Position numbers and translations under genes: made by a program. This document shows, in pieces, positions 16,800 through 26,111 of a stretch of 64,000 bases of DNA; position 1 is the first letter of the stretch, and every line of letters begins with the position of its first letter. Location: NCBI GenBank assembly GCA_905214795.1, contig CAJMNM010000005.1, forward strand, positions 62,001 through 126,000, read 5' to 3'. Source of the stretch: an uncultured bacterium (lineage in GTDB: Bacteria > Bacteroidota > Bacteroidia > Bacteroidales > Bacteroidaceae). The notes under the pieces are model-generated. The model saw only the letters and a program-made list of their open reading frames with translations, was not told the DNA's origin and did no database searches.

Positions 16800-19064
16800 T
16801 TAGCTGACGCGCGTAACTTCTTCTATTCCTTCCATATTTTTAAGCTTGTTGCAAATGTCTTTCACATCCTCAACATCATGTACGCCTAATTGGATTTCTC
16901 CTTCAAAGATGCCGTCTTTTGTTGTGACGGTGACTTTATTGATGTTGATATTAAGTTGGAATGAAAGAATACCGGTCATTTCATGTAATATACCGATATG
17001 GTCTATACCGCTGATTTTGATTGTAACAGGGAAATATTGGGTTTTATGAATGTCCCAGTTTGCGGCAATAATGTGATTGCCGTCACTTGTTTTCAGTTTC
17101 GCGGCGACAGGGCATTGGCGTTTGTGTATGTAAATACGCTGGTTGCTGTCAACATAACCAAGAACGTCATCACCGGGTATAGGATGGCAGCAGTCGGCTA
17201 TAACGACACGCTTAATCGTTTCCTCATTTAATGTAATGGACTTCTTGTTGATAGGAAGGGCAGGGCCGTTGGATTGGACTTCTGCGCTTTCATCTTTTGT
17301 TGTCTTGTTTTTCTTTTTCAGGAATGGGATAAACTGTGTCCAACTACTTCCGCTGTTTTTATTTGTGGTCTTGTCGTTGAGTACATTCAGGTCATCCTCA
17401 CCGAGTACAACATTTTTGCTGCCAATAGCCTGAAACAGCTCTTCACGGAATTTGATGTGATGCAGGTCGCACAGTTTATCAATATTGATGCTGTTGGGTT
17501 CGATATCCGCTTTCTCGAAAAATTCGTTAAGCATTTCTTCGCCCTGCTTCTGGCGTTCCCGCTCTTCCCGTCTTAGAATGGCCTGGATTTTACCTTTTGC
17601 TTTAGCAGTCGTGGCAAAATTAATCCATTCTTTTTGTACACGTTGTGTTTTTGACGTCAGAATCTCCACTTGGTCGCCGCTTTGCAGTTTGTGGCTTAAC
17701 GGTACCAGTTTATGGTTGACCTTAGCGCCTATGCAATGGCTGCCAAGGAAGGTGTGTATGCTGAATGCGAAATCCAGTGCCGTACAGTCTGCCGGCATGG
17801 TCTTAAACTCGCCTTTAGGAGTTACTACGAAAATCTCTGAGGCATATAAGTTTAATTTTATGGCATCAAGAAAGTCCAGAGCATTGGGTTGAGGGTCATC
17901 CAGGATTTCTTTTATCGTATGCAGCCATTTTTCCAGTTCGTTTTCGCTGTCGATGGCTGTCTTTCCACCTTCTTTATATTTCCAGTGGGCGGCAAATCCC
18001 TGCTCGGCCATTTCGTCCATACGTGTGGAACGTATCTGTACTTCAATCCATTGGCCGGTTTTGCTCATCAGCGTGACATGGAGTGCCTGATAACCGTTGG
18101 CTTTCGGGTGGTTGAGCCAGTCGCGCAGACGTTCGGGATGTGGCTTATAGATGCGGCTTGCACAGACATAAATCTGGAAGCATTCGGCAATTTCGTTTTC
18201 TATGTTTTGTGGCTCAAATATAATACGTACGGCCAATATATCGTAAACCTCTTCAAATCCGATATGTTTGTTTTGCATCTTACACCAGATGGAATAAGGT
18301 GTTTTGACGCGTGCCTTAATCGTATATTTGACGCCAAGGCGGTCTAATTCCGCCCGGATGGGCCGTGTGAAATCTTCAAACAAACTGTCGCGGTGTGACT
18401 GTGTTTGCGCCAGCTTGTCGATAATCATCTTATAATCATCGGGATGCTCATATTTAAAGCTGAGGTCCTCAAGCTCTTCTTTGATTTTGTTCAATCCCAA
18501 GCGGTTGGCTAACGGCGCATAAATATAAAGCGTTTCTCCGGCTATTTTGTATTGTTTATTAGGTTGCTGTGAACCTAAGGTGCGCATATTATGCAGTCGG
18601 TCGGAGATTTTAATCAGAATCACCCGGATGTCATCACTCATAGTGAGCAATAACTTCTTAAATGATTCAGCCTGGGCAGAAGCCTTATCACCAAATATAC
18701 CACCTGATATTTTGGTCAGGCCATCAACAATCTGGGCAATTTTAGGTCCGAAGATGTTCATTATATCTTCGGTTGTATAATCTGTATCTTCTACAACGTC
18801 ATGAAGCAGTGCGGCACAGATGGAGGTCGACCCCAAGCCGATTTCTTCGCATGCGATTTGTGCCACCGCGATGGGATGCATGATATAAGGCTCACCGGAT
18901 AGTCTGCGTACTCCTTTGTGAGCTTGTTTGGCAAAATTGAACGCTTTGGTGATAATATCAACTTTTTTCCGATGACAAGAAGCAAGATATGTATCTACGA
19001 GATGCTGGAATGCATCGTTGATCATCTTTTCATCTTCAATTTGTTTCTGGGTTATCTCATCCAT
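16800..19064 (-). CDS. Bifunctional (p)ppGpp synthetase/hydrolase, RelA/SpoT type
   Basis: A 754-residue Rel enzyme that makes and degrades the alarmone (p)ppGpp. The N-terminal hydrolase domain has the intact metal motif HD at residues 88-89 (LLHDVVEDTD), so hydrolysis should be active. The synthetase domain (about 240-350) retains YSIWCKMQ and NGYQALHV. A TGS domain (about 400-460) and a C-terminal ACT domain (about 680-754) follow, for ribosome-linked regulation. It is the last gene of the parA-parB-DUF5683-mltD-rel unit, 25 bases after mltD. Gene names in this phylum vary (rel, relA, spoT), so I leave the symbol empty. Confidence 0.95.
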   Translation of the reverse strand: MDEITQKQIEDEKMINDAFQHLVDTYLASCHRKKVDIITKAFNFAKQAHKGVRRLSGEPYIMHPIAVAQIACEEIGLGSTSICAALLHDVVEDTDYTTEDIMNIFGPKIAQIVDGLTKISGGIFGDKASAQAESFKKLLLTMSDDIRVILIKISDRLHNMRTLGSQQPNKQYKIAGETLYIYAPLANRLGLNKIKEELEDLSFKYEHPDDYKMIIDKLAQTQSHRDSLFEDFTRPIRAELDRLGVKYTIKARVKTPYSIWCKMQNKHIGFEEVYDILAVRIIFEPQNIENEIAECFQIYVCASRIYKPHPERLRDWLNHPKANGYQALHVTLMSKTGQWIEVQIRSTRMDEMAEQGFAAHWKYKEGGKTAIDSENELEKWLHTIKEILDDPQPNALDFLDAIKLNLYASEIFVVTPKGEFKTMPADCTALDFAFSIHTFLGSHCIGAKVNHKLVPLSHKLQSGDQVEILTSKTQRVQKEWINFATTAKAKGKIQAILRREERERQKQGEEMLNEFFEKADIEPNSINIDKLCDLHHIKFREELFQAIGSKNVVLGEDDLNVLNDKTTNKNSGSSWTQFIPFLKKKNKTTKDESAEVQSNGPALPINKKSITLNEETIKRVVIADCCHPIPGDDVLGYVDSNQRIYIHKRQCPVAAKLKTSDGNHIIAANWDIHKTQYFPVTIKISGIDHIGILHEMTGILSFQLNININKVTVTTKDGIFEGEIQLGVHDVEDVKDICNKLKNMEGIEEVTRVS

Positions 19065-19089
19065 GTAGACCTCCTTTTTTCAGTGTGAT

Positions 19090-20367
19090 TTATCTGACTC
19101 TGATTTTCTTGCCGGCACGGATGCTGGAACTTTTCAGACCGTTGAGCCTTTTAAGCTTGCTGACAGTTGTACCATAACGTTTCGCAATGGTTGACAGTGT
19201 TTCTCCACGGCGAATGGTGACGGTCTTACTGCGTTTCTTGCTTTTTGTGCTTGTCTTTTTAGTGGCTTTTACTGTTTCATTAACTTCAACCACACTCCTG
19301 TTGGTAAAGAGCTCGTCTGATTTATAATTATATACAGAGTCACCGGCGGTGATAAACGCATTGATGCCATGAGTTGGTAGGCGTAATATGCACTTCGTTT
19401 TTGAGCCCGGAATAAGTCCTGTTCTGTATTGTGGATTCAGCGCTTTGACTTCTTCGGGTTTGACGTTGCACATGGCTGTAATCTGGTCAAAATGTACATC
19501 ACGTGTAACAATGATTGTATCTGTATTTGCCGGCAGCCGTGTGTTCATAGGGCAGATATTATGCTCGCAATAATAGTTCATAACATAATTGGCCGCAATG
19601 AATGCCGGTACGTATCCTCTTGTCTCTTTCGGCAAATAGGGATATATTTGCCAATAGTCGTTTGTGTTACCGGCTCTTCTAATGGCTTTATTGACATTGG
19701 CCGGGCCGCAGTTGTAGGCTGCGATAACCAAAGTCCAGTCGCCGAAGATTTTATATAAGTCTTTCAGATAATGTGCTGCTGCATAAGAAGATTTGATGGG
19801 GTCGCGACGTTCGTCTATCAGACTGTTGATTTCCAGACCGTAAAGTTTACCGGTTGTAATCATGAACTGCCATAATCCGGCAGCACCGGCACGTGAGGTC
19901 GCATTGGGGTTTAATGCAGATTCGATAATAGGAAGATACTTCAGTTCAAGGGGTAGTTGATAGCTTTCAAGGGCTTCTTCAAAAATAGGAATGTAGAAGT
20001 TGTTGGCTCCCAGCATATATGATACAGAGTTGCGCAGCTTGCCGCAATATAAATCTATAAACTTTTGTACCACATCATTATAGGGCATTTCTATTACATT
20101 GGGCAGTCTGTTCAGTCGTGAAATGTATTCTTCCTTATTATATGTAGGATTTTCATTGGAACTGATGCAGTCTTCATCCGGTGAGAGATATGTTTTTGAA
20201 TACCAATCCTGTAATAAACTGTCTATTTCATACACCATACCTTCGGGAAGATCAATTTCTTCGTCTACTCCGGTTTTCTCATTATGTACAATAATGTCAT
20301 TCTGGGCTGGAAGAAACTGTGTTCCACAAAATAGTGCGATGAATATTATTCCTAATTTCTTTATCAT
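19090..20367 (-). CDS. mltD: Membrane-bound lytic murein transglycosylase D with LysM
   Basis: A 425-residue periplasmic enzyme that cuts the MurNAc-GlcNAc bond of peptidoglycan to form 1,6-anhydro ends. A signal peptide (1-21, LPAQ) is followed by the SLT domain with catalytic Glu149 in IIESALNP, then GAAGLWQFM and AAYNCGPANV, all hallmark motifs. A lysine-rich linker leads to a C-terminal LysM peptidoglycan-binding domain (about 380-425). Its start codon overlaps the stop of the DUF5683 gene by one base (TAATG), implying coupled translation. Placement in an operon with chromosome partition genes links wall remodelling with the cell cycle (inference). Confidence 0.93.
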   Translation of the reverse strand: MIKKLGIIFIALFCGTQFLPAQNDIIVHNEKTGVDEEIDLPEGMVYEIDSLLQDWYSKTYLSPDEDCISSNENPTYNKEEYISRLNRLPNVIEMPYNDVVQKFIDLYCGKLRNSVSYMLGANNFYIPIFEEALESYQLPLELKYLPIIESALNPNATSRAGAAGLWQFMITTGKLYGLEINSLIDERRDPIKSSYAAAHYLKDLYKIFGDWTLVIAAYNCGPANVNKAIRRAGNTNDYWQIYPYLPKETRGYVPAFIAANYVMNYYCEHNICPMNTRLPANTDTIIVTRDVHFDQITAMCNVKPEEVKALNPQYRTGLIPGSKTKCILRLPTHGINAFITAGDSVYNYKSDELFTNRSVVEVNETVKATKKTSTKSKKRSKTVTIRRGETLSTIAKRYGTTVSKLKRLNGLKSSSIRAGKKIRVR

Positions 20368-21299
20368 TATTTAAATGTTAAATTAAATTGTATACCAACA
20401 GAGGCATTTGTCAGATTTTTGCTTGTGTTGAATATTGCCGGTTCGAGTTTTAATCCCAGGTCTCTGGAGATATCAAACGAAGACAATTCCGCATCGACAT
20501 AAGCGTCGACAACGGACAGCAAATAAACCCCAATCATTGCAAAGATACTCATATCTCTGTATTTTCGGTAATAATTCTTTTTGTTTTTGAAAATTTCTTT
20601 GTATTGTTCCTCTCGGCCTGTAATGTCGTAATTAATAGGCAGCATGTTCACGTAGCTTTTGGTGTTAGGATCATCATCCATGATGTCCAAGTAAGCTTGT
20701 GAGTAGTCTTTGTACATCTGATTATTCCATGTCAATGCATATAAACAGCCTAAGAAACCGCCATAAACAATGGGTATTTTCCAAAGTTTACGGTTATAGA
20801 ACTGTCCGGCGCCGGGAATAATCAATGAAAGCCAAAGTGCCCGTTGAGGGTCTGGTATAAAACGTGTTTTTTTATAGGCGTTTACGCCGAGCAATGAGTC
20901 TGTTTTTTGTACGATTGCAGTTGAATCCAAAATTCCGTCCTGACTGTTTATCGAATCAGATACCAACTTAACGGCTATGCTGTCGGGTAAGGACTTTGAT
21001 ATGGAGTCGGCACTGGCGCTCGCTTTTTTGATTAATGCGCTGTCGTTGACAATTTTATTTACCTTGGCAGAGTCGGAAAGCACTTTTTGAACAGCGTCTT
21101 TTCCGGGCTTGATAATGGTGACAGAATCTGATTTTTGCAGTTTGTCTGCTTTGCTCTTGCTCAATGCTTTTGCAATCTCGGCCTGTGTCTTTATTGGAGG
21201 ATTAACACTTTGGGCACAAACGAAATGCTTCCCGCCGAAGCTTAAAAAGCCGCTCAGCAGGAAGATTTTCAGATAATATGTTGAATATAATCTTTTCAA
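20367..21299 (-). CDS. DUF5683 domain membrane protein
   Basis: A 310-residue protein with an N-terminal hydrophobic signal or anchor, a long low-complexity stretch rich in Ser, Asp and Lys (about 35-145), then the DUF5683 domain: ALWLSLIIPGAGQFYNRK and a run of hydrophobic segments, ending with a beta-like C-terminus. Its function is unknown. The GAGQFYN signature resembles small membrane TM2/DUF5683 proteins of Bacteroidota. Its start overlaps the parB stop by four bases (ATGA) and its stop overlaps the mltD start by one, so it is tightly built into this operon; the same order is common in Bacteroidales. Confidence 0.8.
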   Translation of the reverse strand: MKRLYSTYYLKIFLLSGFLSFGGKHFVCAQSVNPPIKTQAEIAKALSKSKADKLQKSDSVTIIKPGKDAVQKVLSDSAKVNKIVNDSALIKKASASADSISKSLPDSIAVKLVSDSINSQDGILDSTAIVQKTDSLLGVNAYKKTRFIPDPQRALWLSLIIPGAGQFYNRKLWKIPIVYGGFLGCLYALTWNNQMYKDYSQAYLDIMDDDPNTKSYVNMLPINYDITGREEQYKEIFKNKKNYYRKYRDMSIFAMIGVYLLSVVDAYVDAELSSFDISRDLGLKLEPAIFNTSKNLTNASVGIQFNLTFK

Positions 21300-22189
21300 T
21301 GTTTCAGACGGTCAAACAGTTCAATAATACGTTCTAATTCCTCTTCGTTAGTGAACGGAATGCTTATCTTTCCTTTTCCTTTTTCAGAACAGGTGAGTTG
21401 GACCTTTGTCTGGAAGAATTTAGACAGACTGTCTTTCAGTATATTATATTCTTCCGGTAATTTAGCGTTTTTGGGAGTCAGTTTACGGTCTTTTGTCTTG
21501 ACTGCTTCGCCTTCCATGAGCGCTCTTACCATGTCCTCAACCTTGCGGACAGACAGTTTTTCTTTGATAATTTCCTGGAACAGCTTGATTTGCAGGGTGG
21601 GATTGTCTAACGTCAGCAAAGCCCGGGCATGTCCCATGTCAATTTCCTTGTTTTGGAGGGCCATCTGTATGGGCGCAGGCAAGCGGAGCAAACGCAGATA
21701 GTTGGTAATTGTTGTACGGTTCTTACCGATGCGCTCACTTAAACGTTCCTGTGTCAGATGGTACTGTTCTATTAAATGTTGATAAGCTAATGCGATTTCT
21801 ACAGAGTTGAGATCCTGACGCTGGATGTTTTCAATCAGTGCCATTTCCATGACATTCTCATCGTCTGCTGTGCGGATATATGCCGGAATTGTACGCAGAC
21901 CGGCCATACGTGACGCTCTCCATCGTCTTTCTCCTGCAATGAGCTGATAGGAGTCATCGTCGATTTTACGAAGTGTGATGGGCTGAATGATGCCTATTTC
22001 AGCAATAGAGTCTGCAAGCTCTTGCAGACTGGCCTCGTCAAATTCCTTGCGAGGTTGGTTGGGATTGGCCGTAATTTTGTCCAGCTCAATTTCGTTTATC
22101 GTTGAAGATCCGCTAGTGTGAACTTCTTCTGTAGAGATCAGTGCGTCTAATCCCCGGCCTAAAGCAGGATATTTTTTGTGTACAGCCAT
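21296..22189 (-). CDS. parB: Chromosome partitioning protein ParB
   Basis: A 297-residue ParB/Spo0J protein that binds parS sites and spreads as a CTP-dependent clamp. The N-terminus carries the LGRGLDALI segment used to stimulate ParA. The CTP-binding box is GERRWRA at 86-92, and the helix-turn-helix for parS follows (SERIGKNRTTITNYLRLL). A C-terminal dimerisation domain ends the protein. It lies six bases downstream of parA. I searched the nearby intergenic DNA by eye for a parS palindrome of the TGTTTCACGTGAAACA type and found none convincing, so parS must lie elsewhere. Confidence 0.96.
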   Translation of the reverse strand: MAVHKKYPALGRGLDALISTEEVHTSGSSTINEIELDKITANPNQPRKEFDEASLQELADSIAEIGIIQPITLRKIDDDSYQLIAGERRWRASRMAGLRTIPAYIRTADDENVMEMALIENIQRQDLNSVEIALAYQHLIEQYHLTQERLSERIGKNRTTITNYLRLLRLPAPIQMALQNKEIDMGHARALLTLDNPTLQIKLFQEIIKEKLSVRKVEDMVRALMEGEAVKTKDRKLTPKNAKLPEEYNILKDSLSKFFQTKVQLTCSEKGKGKISIPFTNEEELERIIELFDRLKH

Positions 22190-22195
22190 ATTTGA

Positions 22196-22960
22196 TTATT
22201 TGTTTTTTTCGATAATTTCTTTGGCAAGTGCCAGATGGTTTTTTGCTCCTGTTGAGTCTGTGTCGTAAAGTATGACGGGTACGCCGTGACTTGGCGCTTC
22301 GCTTAGTTTGACATTACGCTGGATGACAGTATTGAATACAAGTTCTTGGAAATGCTTCTTGACTTCGTCATATATCTGGTTGGCCAAGCGCAGACGACTG
22401 TCGTACATGGTCAATAGAAAACCTTCTATTTCCAGCGATGGGTTTAATTTAGATTTAATAATCTTAATGGTGTTCAGTAGCTTGCTGATACCTTCAAGTG
22501 CAAAATATTCACATTGAACCGGGATAATTACAGAATCGGCAGCTGTCAGTGCGTTGACTGTAATCAGTCCTAAGGATGGTGAGCAGTCAATCAAAATGAA
22601 ATCATACTCATTTTTCATGGGGGCCAGAAGCTGGCTAAGGACCTTTTCGCGGTTTGGAAGGTTTAACATTTCAATTTCTGCACCCACCAAATCAATATGG
22701 GAGGGAATAATGTCCAGACCTTCGATGTCTGTGGTATAGATGGCTTCGCGCACGTCAATATGGTCGATGATACATTCATATATTGAACTTTCAATTTCTG
22801 AAATGTCCACTCCTAAACCTGATGAGGCATTGGCCTGTGGGTCAGCATCGACTAATAAGACTTTTTTTTCTAATGTGGCTAATGAAGCTGCCAGATTCAT
22901 GGATGTGGTTGTCTTGCCGACACCACCTTTTTGATTGGCTAAAGCTATAATTTTTCCCAT
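22196..22960 (-). CDS. parA: Chromosome partitioning ATPase ParA (Soj)
   Basis: A 254-residue deviant Walker ATPase, with KGGVGKTT at residues 11-18, the second motif LLVDADPQANAS and LIDCSPSLG. It moves ParB-parS complexes over the nucleoid. The frame extends upstream to 23053, but family alignment places the start at the ATG at 22960 (MGKIIALANQKGG), leaving a 217-base divergent region to surE. A TATCTTTG box on the minus strand at 23096-23089 is a possible -10-like element. It is the first gene of the five-gene unit parA-parB-DUF5683-mltD-rel. Confidence 0.96.
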   Translation of the reverse strand: MGKIIALANQKGGVGKTTTSMNLAASLATLEKKVLLVDADPQANASSGLGVDISEIESSIYECIIDHIDVREAIYTTDIEGLDIIPSHIDLVGAEIEMLNLPNREKVLSQLLAPMKNEYDFILIDCSPSLGLITVNALTAADSVIIPVQCEYFALEGISKLLNTIKIIKSKLNPSLEIEGFLLTMYDSRLRLANQIYDEVKKHFQELVFNTVIQRNVKLSEAPSHGVPVILYDTDSTGAKNHLALAKEIIEKNK

Positions 22961-23177
22961 TTTCTTATTCAATTGGTTGTCGCAAAGTAACGTAATCATT
23001 TTGGTTGCACCTAATAAAACCAAAGGAGAAACGTTAAATTGTTGAAAACTCAATAGGATTGTTAATAACTTTCGTTACACCTGTTTTGCAAAGATAATGT
23101 TTTTATCTGAAAAGATTAGCCTTTAAACCTTTTTTCGTACTTTTGCATGACCTAAACCTGAAAGGATTTATAAACTA

Positions 23178-23939
23178 ATGAGACCGTTGATATTAATCTC
23201 TAATGATGATGGTGTTCAAGCGAAAGGTTTGAACGAACTGACAGCAATGATAGCGCCGTTTGCGGATATTCTGGTTATGGCTCCGGATGGACCACGTTCG
23301 GGTGCGGCCTGTGCCATATCTTCCAATATGCCGCTTTCTTATAAGGTTGTGAAGGATGAACCCGGTATGCGCGTGTGTGTATGTAACGGCACACCGGTAG
23401 ACTGTGTAAAACTTGCCCTTGAAGTTTTTAAAGACCGTAAACCGGATTTGTTGGTGAGTGGAATTAATCATGGTGATAATTCATCGGTCAATGTGCATTA
23501 CTCAGGTACGATGGGAGTGGTTTTGGAAGGATGTATGAAAGATATTCCTTCTATAGGCTTTTCTTTGTGTAACTTTGATGCCGATGCGGATTTCTCGCCA
23601 CTTGGCAGTTATGTGCAGGCCATTGTACGTCGGATACTCGAGACGGGGTTGCCGGATAGAGTCTGTCTGAATGTCAACTTTCCTAATATGTCTTCGTTTA
23701 ATGGGGTTAAGGTGTGTAGAATGTCACGCGGACTTTGGACGGGAGAATGGTTTAAAATGCGGCATCCCAGAGGAAAGGAGTATTATTGGCTGACGGGTGA
23801 ATTTTGTAATACAGAGCCTGATTGTACGGATACGGATTCATGGGCCTTGGGCCATGGCTATGTGGCTGTGACACCGATACAGATAGATATGACAGCTTAT
23901 TCTGCGATGAAAGGGCTGAAAGAACTGGAGTCTTTATAG
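23178..23939 (+). CDS. surE: 5'/3'-nucleotidase SurE
   Basis: A 253-residue SurE protein, a metal-dependent nucleotidase acting on nucleoside 5'- and 3'-monophosphates and perhaps short polyphosphate. The metal site is D10-D11 in LISNDDG; SGINHGDN and a later YSGTMGVVLEG complete the active site. A TACTTTTG -10-like box at 23138-23145 lies 32 bases before the start. It is followed by lpxB on the same strand after 53 bases, a common Bacteroidales pair, though the reactions are unrelated. Confidence 0.95.
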   Translation: MRPLILISNDDGVQAKGLNELTAMIAPFADILVMAPDGPRSGAACAISSNMPLSYKVVKDEPGMRVCVCNGTPVDCVKLALEVFKDRKPDLLVSGINHGDNSSVNVHYSGTMGVVLEGCMKDIPSIGFSLCNFDADADFSPLGSYVQAIVRRILETGLPDRVCLNVNFPNMSSFNGVKVCRMSRGLWTGEWFKMRHPRGKEYYWLTGEFCNTEPDCTDTDSWALGHGYVAVTPIQIDMTAYSAMKGLKELESL

Positions 23940-23992
23940 GAATCTGTATTATCAAAAAATAAATAATTCATTTAACGCTAAACCGGGCATAT

Positions 23993-25153
23993 ATGAAATA
24001 TTATTTGATAGCAGGAGAGGCTAGTGGTGATTTGCATGCCTCCAATCTGATGAGGGAACTTAAAGCGCATGATGGAAATGCGGAGTTCCGTTTCTTTGGT
24101 GGCGAACTGATGGCAGCACAAGGCGGAACTTGTGTAAGACATTATCGTGAAATGGCTTTTATGGGATTTATACCGGTCTTACTGCATTTACGTACAATTA
24201 TGCGTAATATGAAAAACTGTAAGCAGGATATCCTGAAATGGAAGCCCGATGTGCTGATTCTTGTTGATTATCCGGGATTTAATCTCTCAATTGCCGAATT
24301 TATACATCGCACAACCGATATTCCGGTTTATTATTATATTTCTCCTAAAATATGGGCTTGGAAGGAGTATCGTATCAAGAATATCAAAAGGGATGTAGAT
24401 GAGTTATTTTCAATCTTGCCGTTTGAGGTTCCTTTCTTCCAGGACAAGCATCATTATCCTATTCATTATGTAGGGAATCCGACGTTGGATGAAGTTGATG
24501 AATATCGTCGGTTGAATAACAGTGATACGATGGCGGATTTCGTAGCTGACAACAAACTGAGCGGAAAACCTGTCATCGCGTTATTGGCCGGGAGTCGTAC
24601 TCAGGAAATAAAAAGTAATCTGGCGATTATGTGTAAGGCGGCTGCTTCATTTTCAGATAAATATGAACTGGTACTGGCAGCAGCACCAAATATAGACGCA
24701 GCGTTCTATCATAAGATATTGGGGAATCGCATTCCGGTAAAGATTCTCTATGGTCAGACTTACCGCATTCTGAATCATGCTACAGCAGCTTTGGTTACTT
24801 CGGGGACAGCGACACTGGAAACAGCTCTATTTAACGTGCCTCAAGTGGTTTGTTATTATATGGCGTGTGGTAAGGTCGTTTCGTTGTTACGTCGGATATT
24901 GTTGAAAGTGCCTTATATTTCGCTCGTCAATCTGGTAGAGGGTAAGAATGTTGTGCCGGAACTGGTGGCTGATGGAATGACTGAAAAGAATGTGCGTTCT
25001 TGTTTACAGCAGATTCTGCCGGGTGGCATAGGGCGTGATGTGATGTTGGATGGTTATGCCGACATGCGTCGGAAACTGGGGCAGGTGGGAGCACCAGCTA
25101 AAGCGGCTCAATTGATTATAGATTTATTAATGGAGAAGAAACGGGTAATTTGA
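23993..25153 (+). CDS. lpxB: Lipid-A-disaccharide synthase
   Basis: A 386-residue GT19 glycosyltransferase that joins UDP-2,3-diacylglucosamine and lipid X to form the lipid A disaccharide on the inner face of the cytoplasmic membrane. Recognisable features are the opening AGEASGDLHA, the LVDYPGFN stretch, YISPKIWAWKEYR, LLAGSRTQEI and TSGTATLETAL near the UDP site. The length is normal. It shares its transcript with surE and ends at a bidirectional hairpin terminator. Confidence 0.96.
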   Translation: MKYYLIAGEASGDLHASNLMRELKAHDGNAEFRFFGGELMAAQGGTCVRHYREMAFMGFIPVLLHLRTIMRNMKNCKQDILKWKPDVLILVDYPGFNLSIAEFIHRTTDIPVYYYISPKIWAWKEYRIKNIKRDVDELFSILPFEVPFFQDKHHYPIHYVGNPTLDEVDEYRRLNNSDTMADFVADNKLSGKPVIALLAGSRTQEIKSNLAIMCKAAASFSDKYELVLAAAPNIDAAFYHKILGNRIPVKILYGQTYRILNHATAALVTSGTATLETALFNVPQVVCYYMACGKVVSLLRRILLKVPYISLVNLVEGKNVVPELVADGMTEKNVRSCLQQILPGGIGRDVMLDGYADMRRKLGQVGAPAKAAQLIIDLLMEKKRVI

Positions 25154-25170
25154 TATTAGCGTTTTTATGA

Positions 25171-25227
25171 AAAATAATAATTCCCTGCTTTGTTTGTTAA
25201 ATGGAAACATCAAAGCAGGGAATTATT
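25171..25227. terminator. Bidirectional terminator between lpxB and cdsA
   Basis: Seventeen-base perfect arms AATAATTCCCTGCTTTG (25176-25192) and CAAAGCAGGGAATTATT (25211-25227). On the minus strand the stem runs into TTTTTCAT, a good U-tract for the rsfS-ftsH-cdsA transcript; on the plus strand the tail (TGTATG) is poor, though the arm itself ends in T-rich bases. Confidence 0.8.
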
Positions 25228-25254
25228 TGTATGACAGAATTTCTCTAATTTCTT

Positions 25255-26106
25255 TTATAGAAGGGTGAGTGTATAAATGTAGATGACAGATGCCGGAATG
25301 GCAAGTAACGAACTGTCAAATCTGTCGAGCATACCGCCATGACCGGGCAGGATATTTCCGCTGTCTTTAATACCGAGCTGGCGTTTTAACAGACTTTCGA
25401 CTAAATCGCCCCATGTGCCGAATACCACCACTACCAAACCAAATCCTAACCATTCCCAATGGTTGAGAATTGTGTCATAGTATGCCAGAATCTGTGAAAT
25501 AATCAGAACGACTATTGCACCGCCGATTGAGCCTTCCCATGATTTGTTCGGAGAAATACTGGGGAATAATTTATGTTTTCCCAGCATAGAGCCGAAACAA
25601 TAAGCTCCGCTGTCGTTAGCCCAAAGGAATATGAATACCGATAAGGGGAGCAAATAATTGTAGGATACACCGAGACTGTATGTGGGTTCACTTTGAAAAG
25701 CCAGAACATTCAATGTAGCGAACGGGAGTGCAACATACATTTGGCTCATCATGCTGAAAGCCCAATTGTTCAGTGCGTGCTCACGGGATCCGTAGAGCTC
25801 GTTTATTAGCAGATAGACGATAGAAAGTATGTAGGGAATAAATATCCCTGAAGGCGTAATCTGGCTGCAGAAACCTGAAATAGCTAAAAACAGGTAGGTG
25901 CCGGCAATGGTACATATCGTCGTATTGATTTGTACATCATCCCGCTGGTTGACAATATTGCAAAATTCTTGTACGCTGAGTGCTGTGATTACGGCAAAAA
26001 GTATCGTAAATGATGCCCAACTCCATAAAATACATCCTACCAGTACAGCAACGAATACAACACCTGTTGTGGTTCGGACTATTAGGTTCTTCATTTTATC
26101 TGTCAT
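25255..26106 (-). CDS. cdsA: Phosphatidate cytidylyltransferase
   Basis: A 283-residue polytopic inner-membrane enzyme (about seven or eight hydrophobic segments) that makes CDP-diacylglycerol from phosphatidic acid and CTP, the branch point of phospholipid synthesis. The C-terminal signature is visible as SPNKSWEGSIGG and later GDLVESLLKRQLGIKDSGNI then PGHGGMLDRFDS. It lies five bases after ftsH in the rsfS-ftsH-cdsA unit. Confidence 0.95.
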   Translation of the reverse strand: MTDKMKNLIVRTTTGVVFVAVLVGCILWSWASFTILFAVITALSVQEFCNIVNQRDDVQINTTICTIAGTYLFLAISGFCSQITPSGIFIPYILSIVYLLINELYGSREHALNNWAFSMMSQMYVALPFATLNVLAFQSEPTYSLGVSYNYLLPLSVFIFLWANDSGAYCFGSMLGKHKLFPSISPNKSWEGSIGGAIVVLIISQILAYYDTILNHWEWLGFGLVVVVFGTWGDLVESLLKRQLGIKDSGNILPGHGGMLDRFDSSLLAIPASVIYIYTLTLL

Positions 26107-26111
26107 GGAAT

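Noticed and set aside
22961..23177. parS or replication origin next to parAB
   Set aside because: No palindromic parS sequence and no cluster of TTATCCACA-type DnaA boxes is visible in the divergent parA-surE region.
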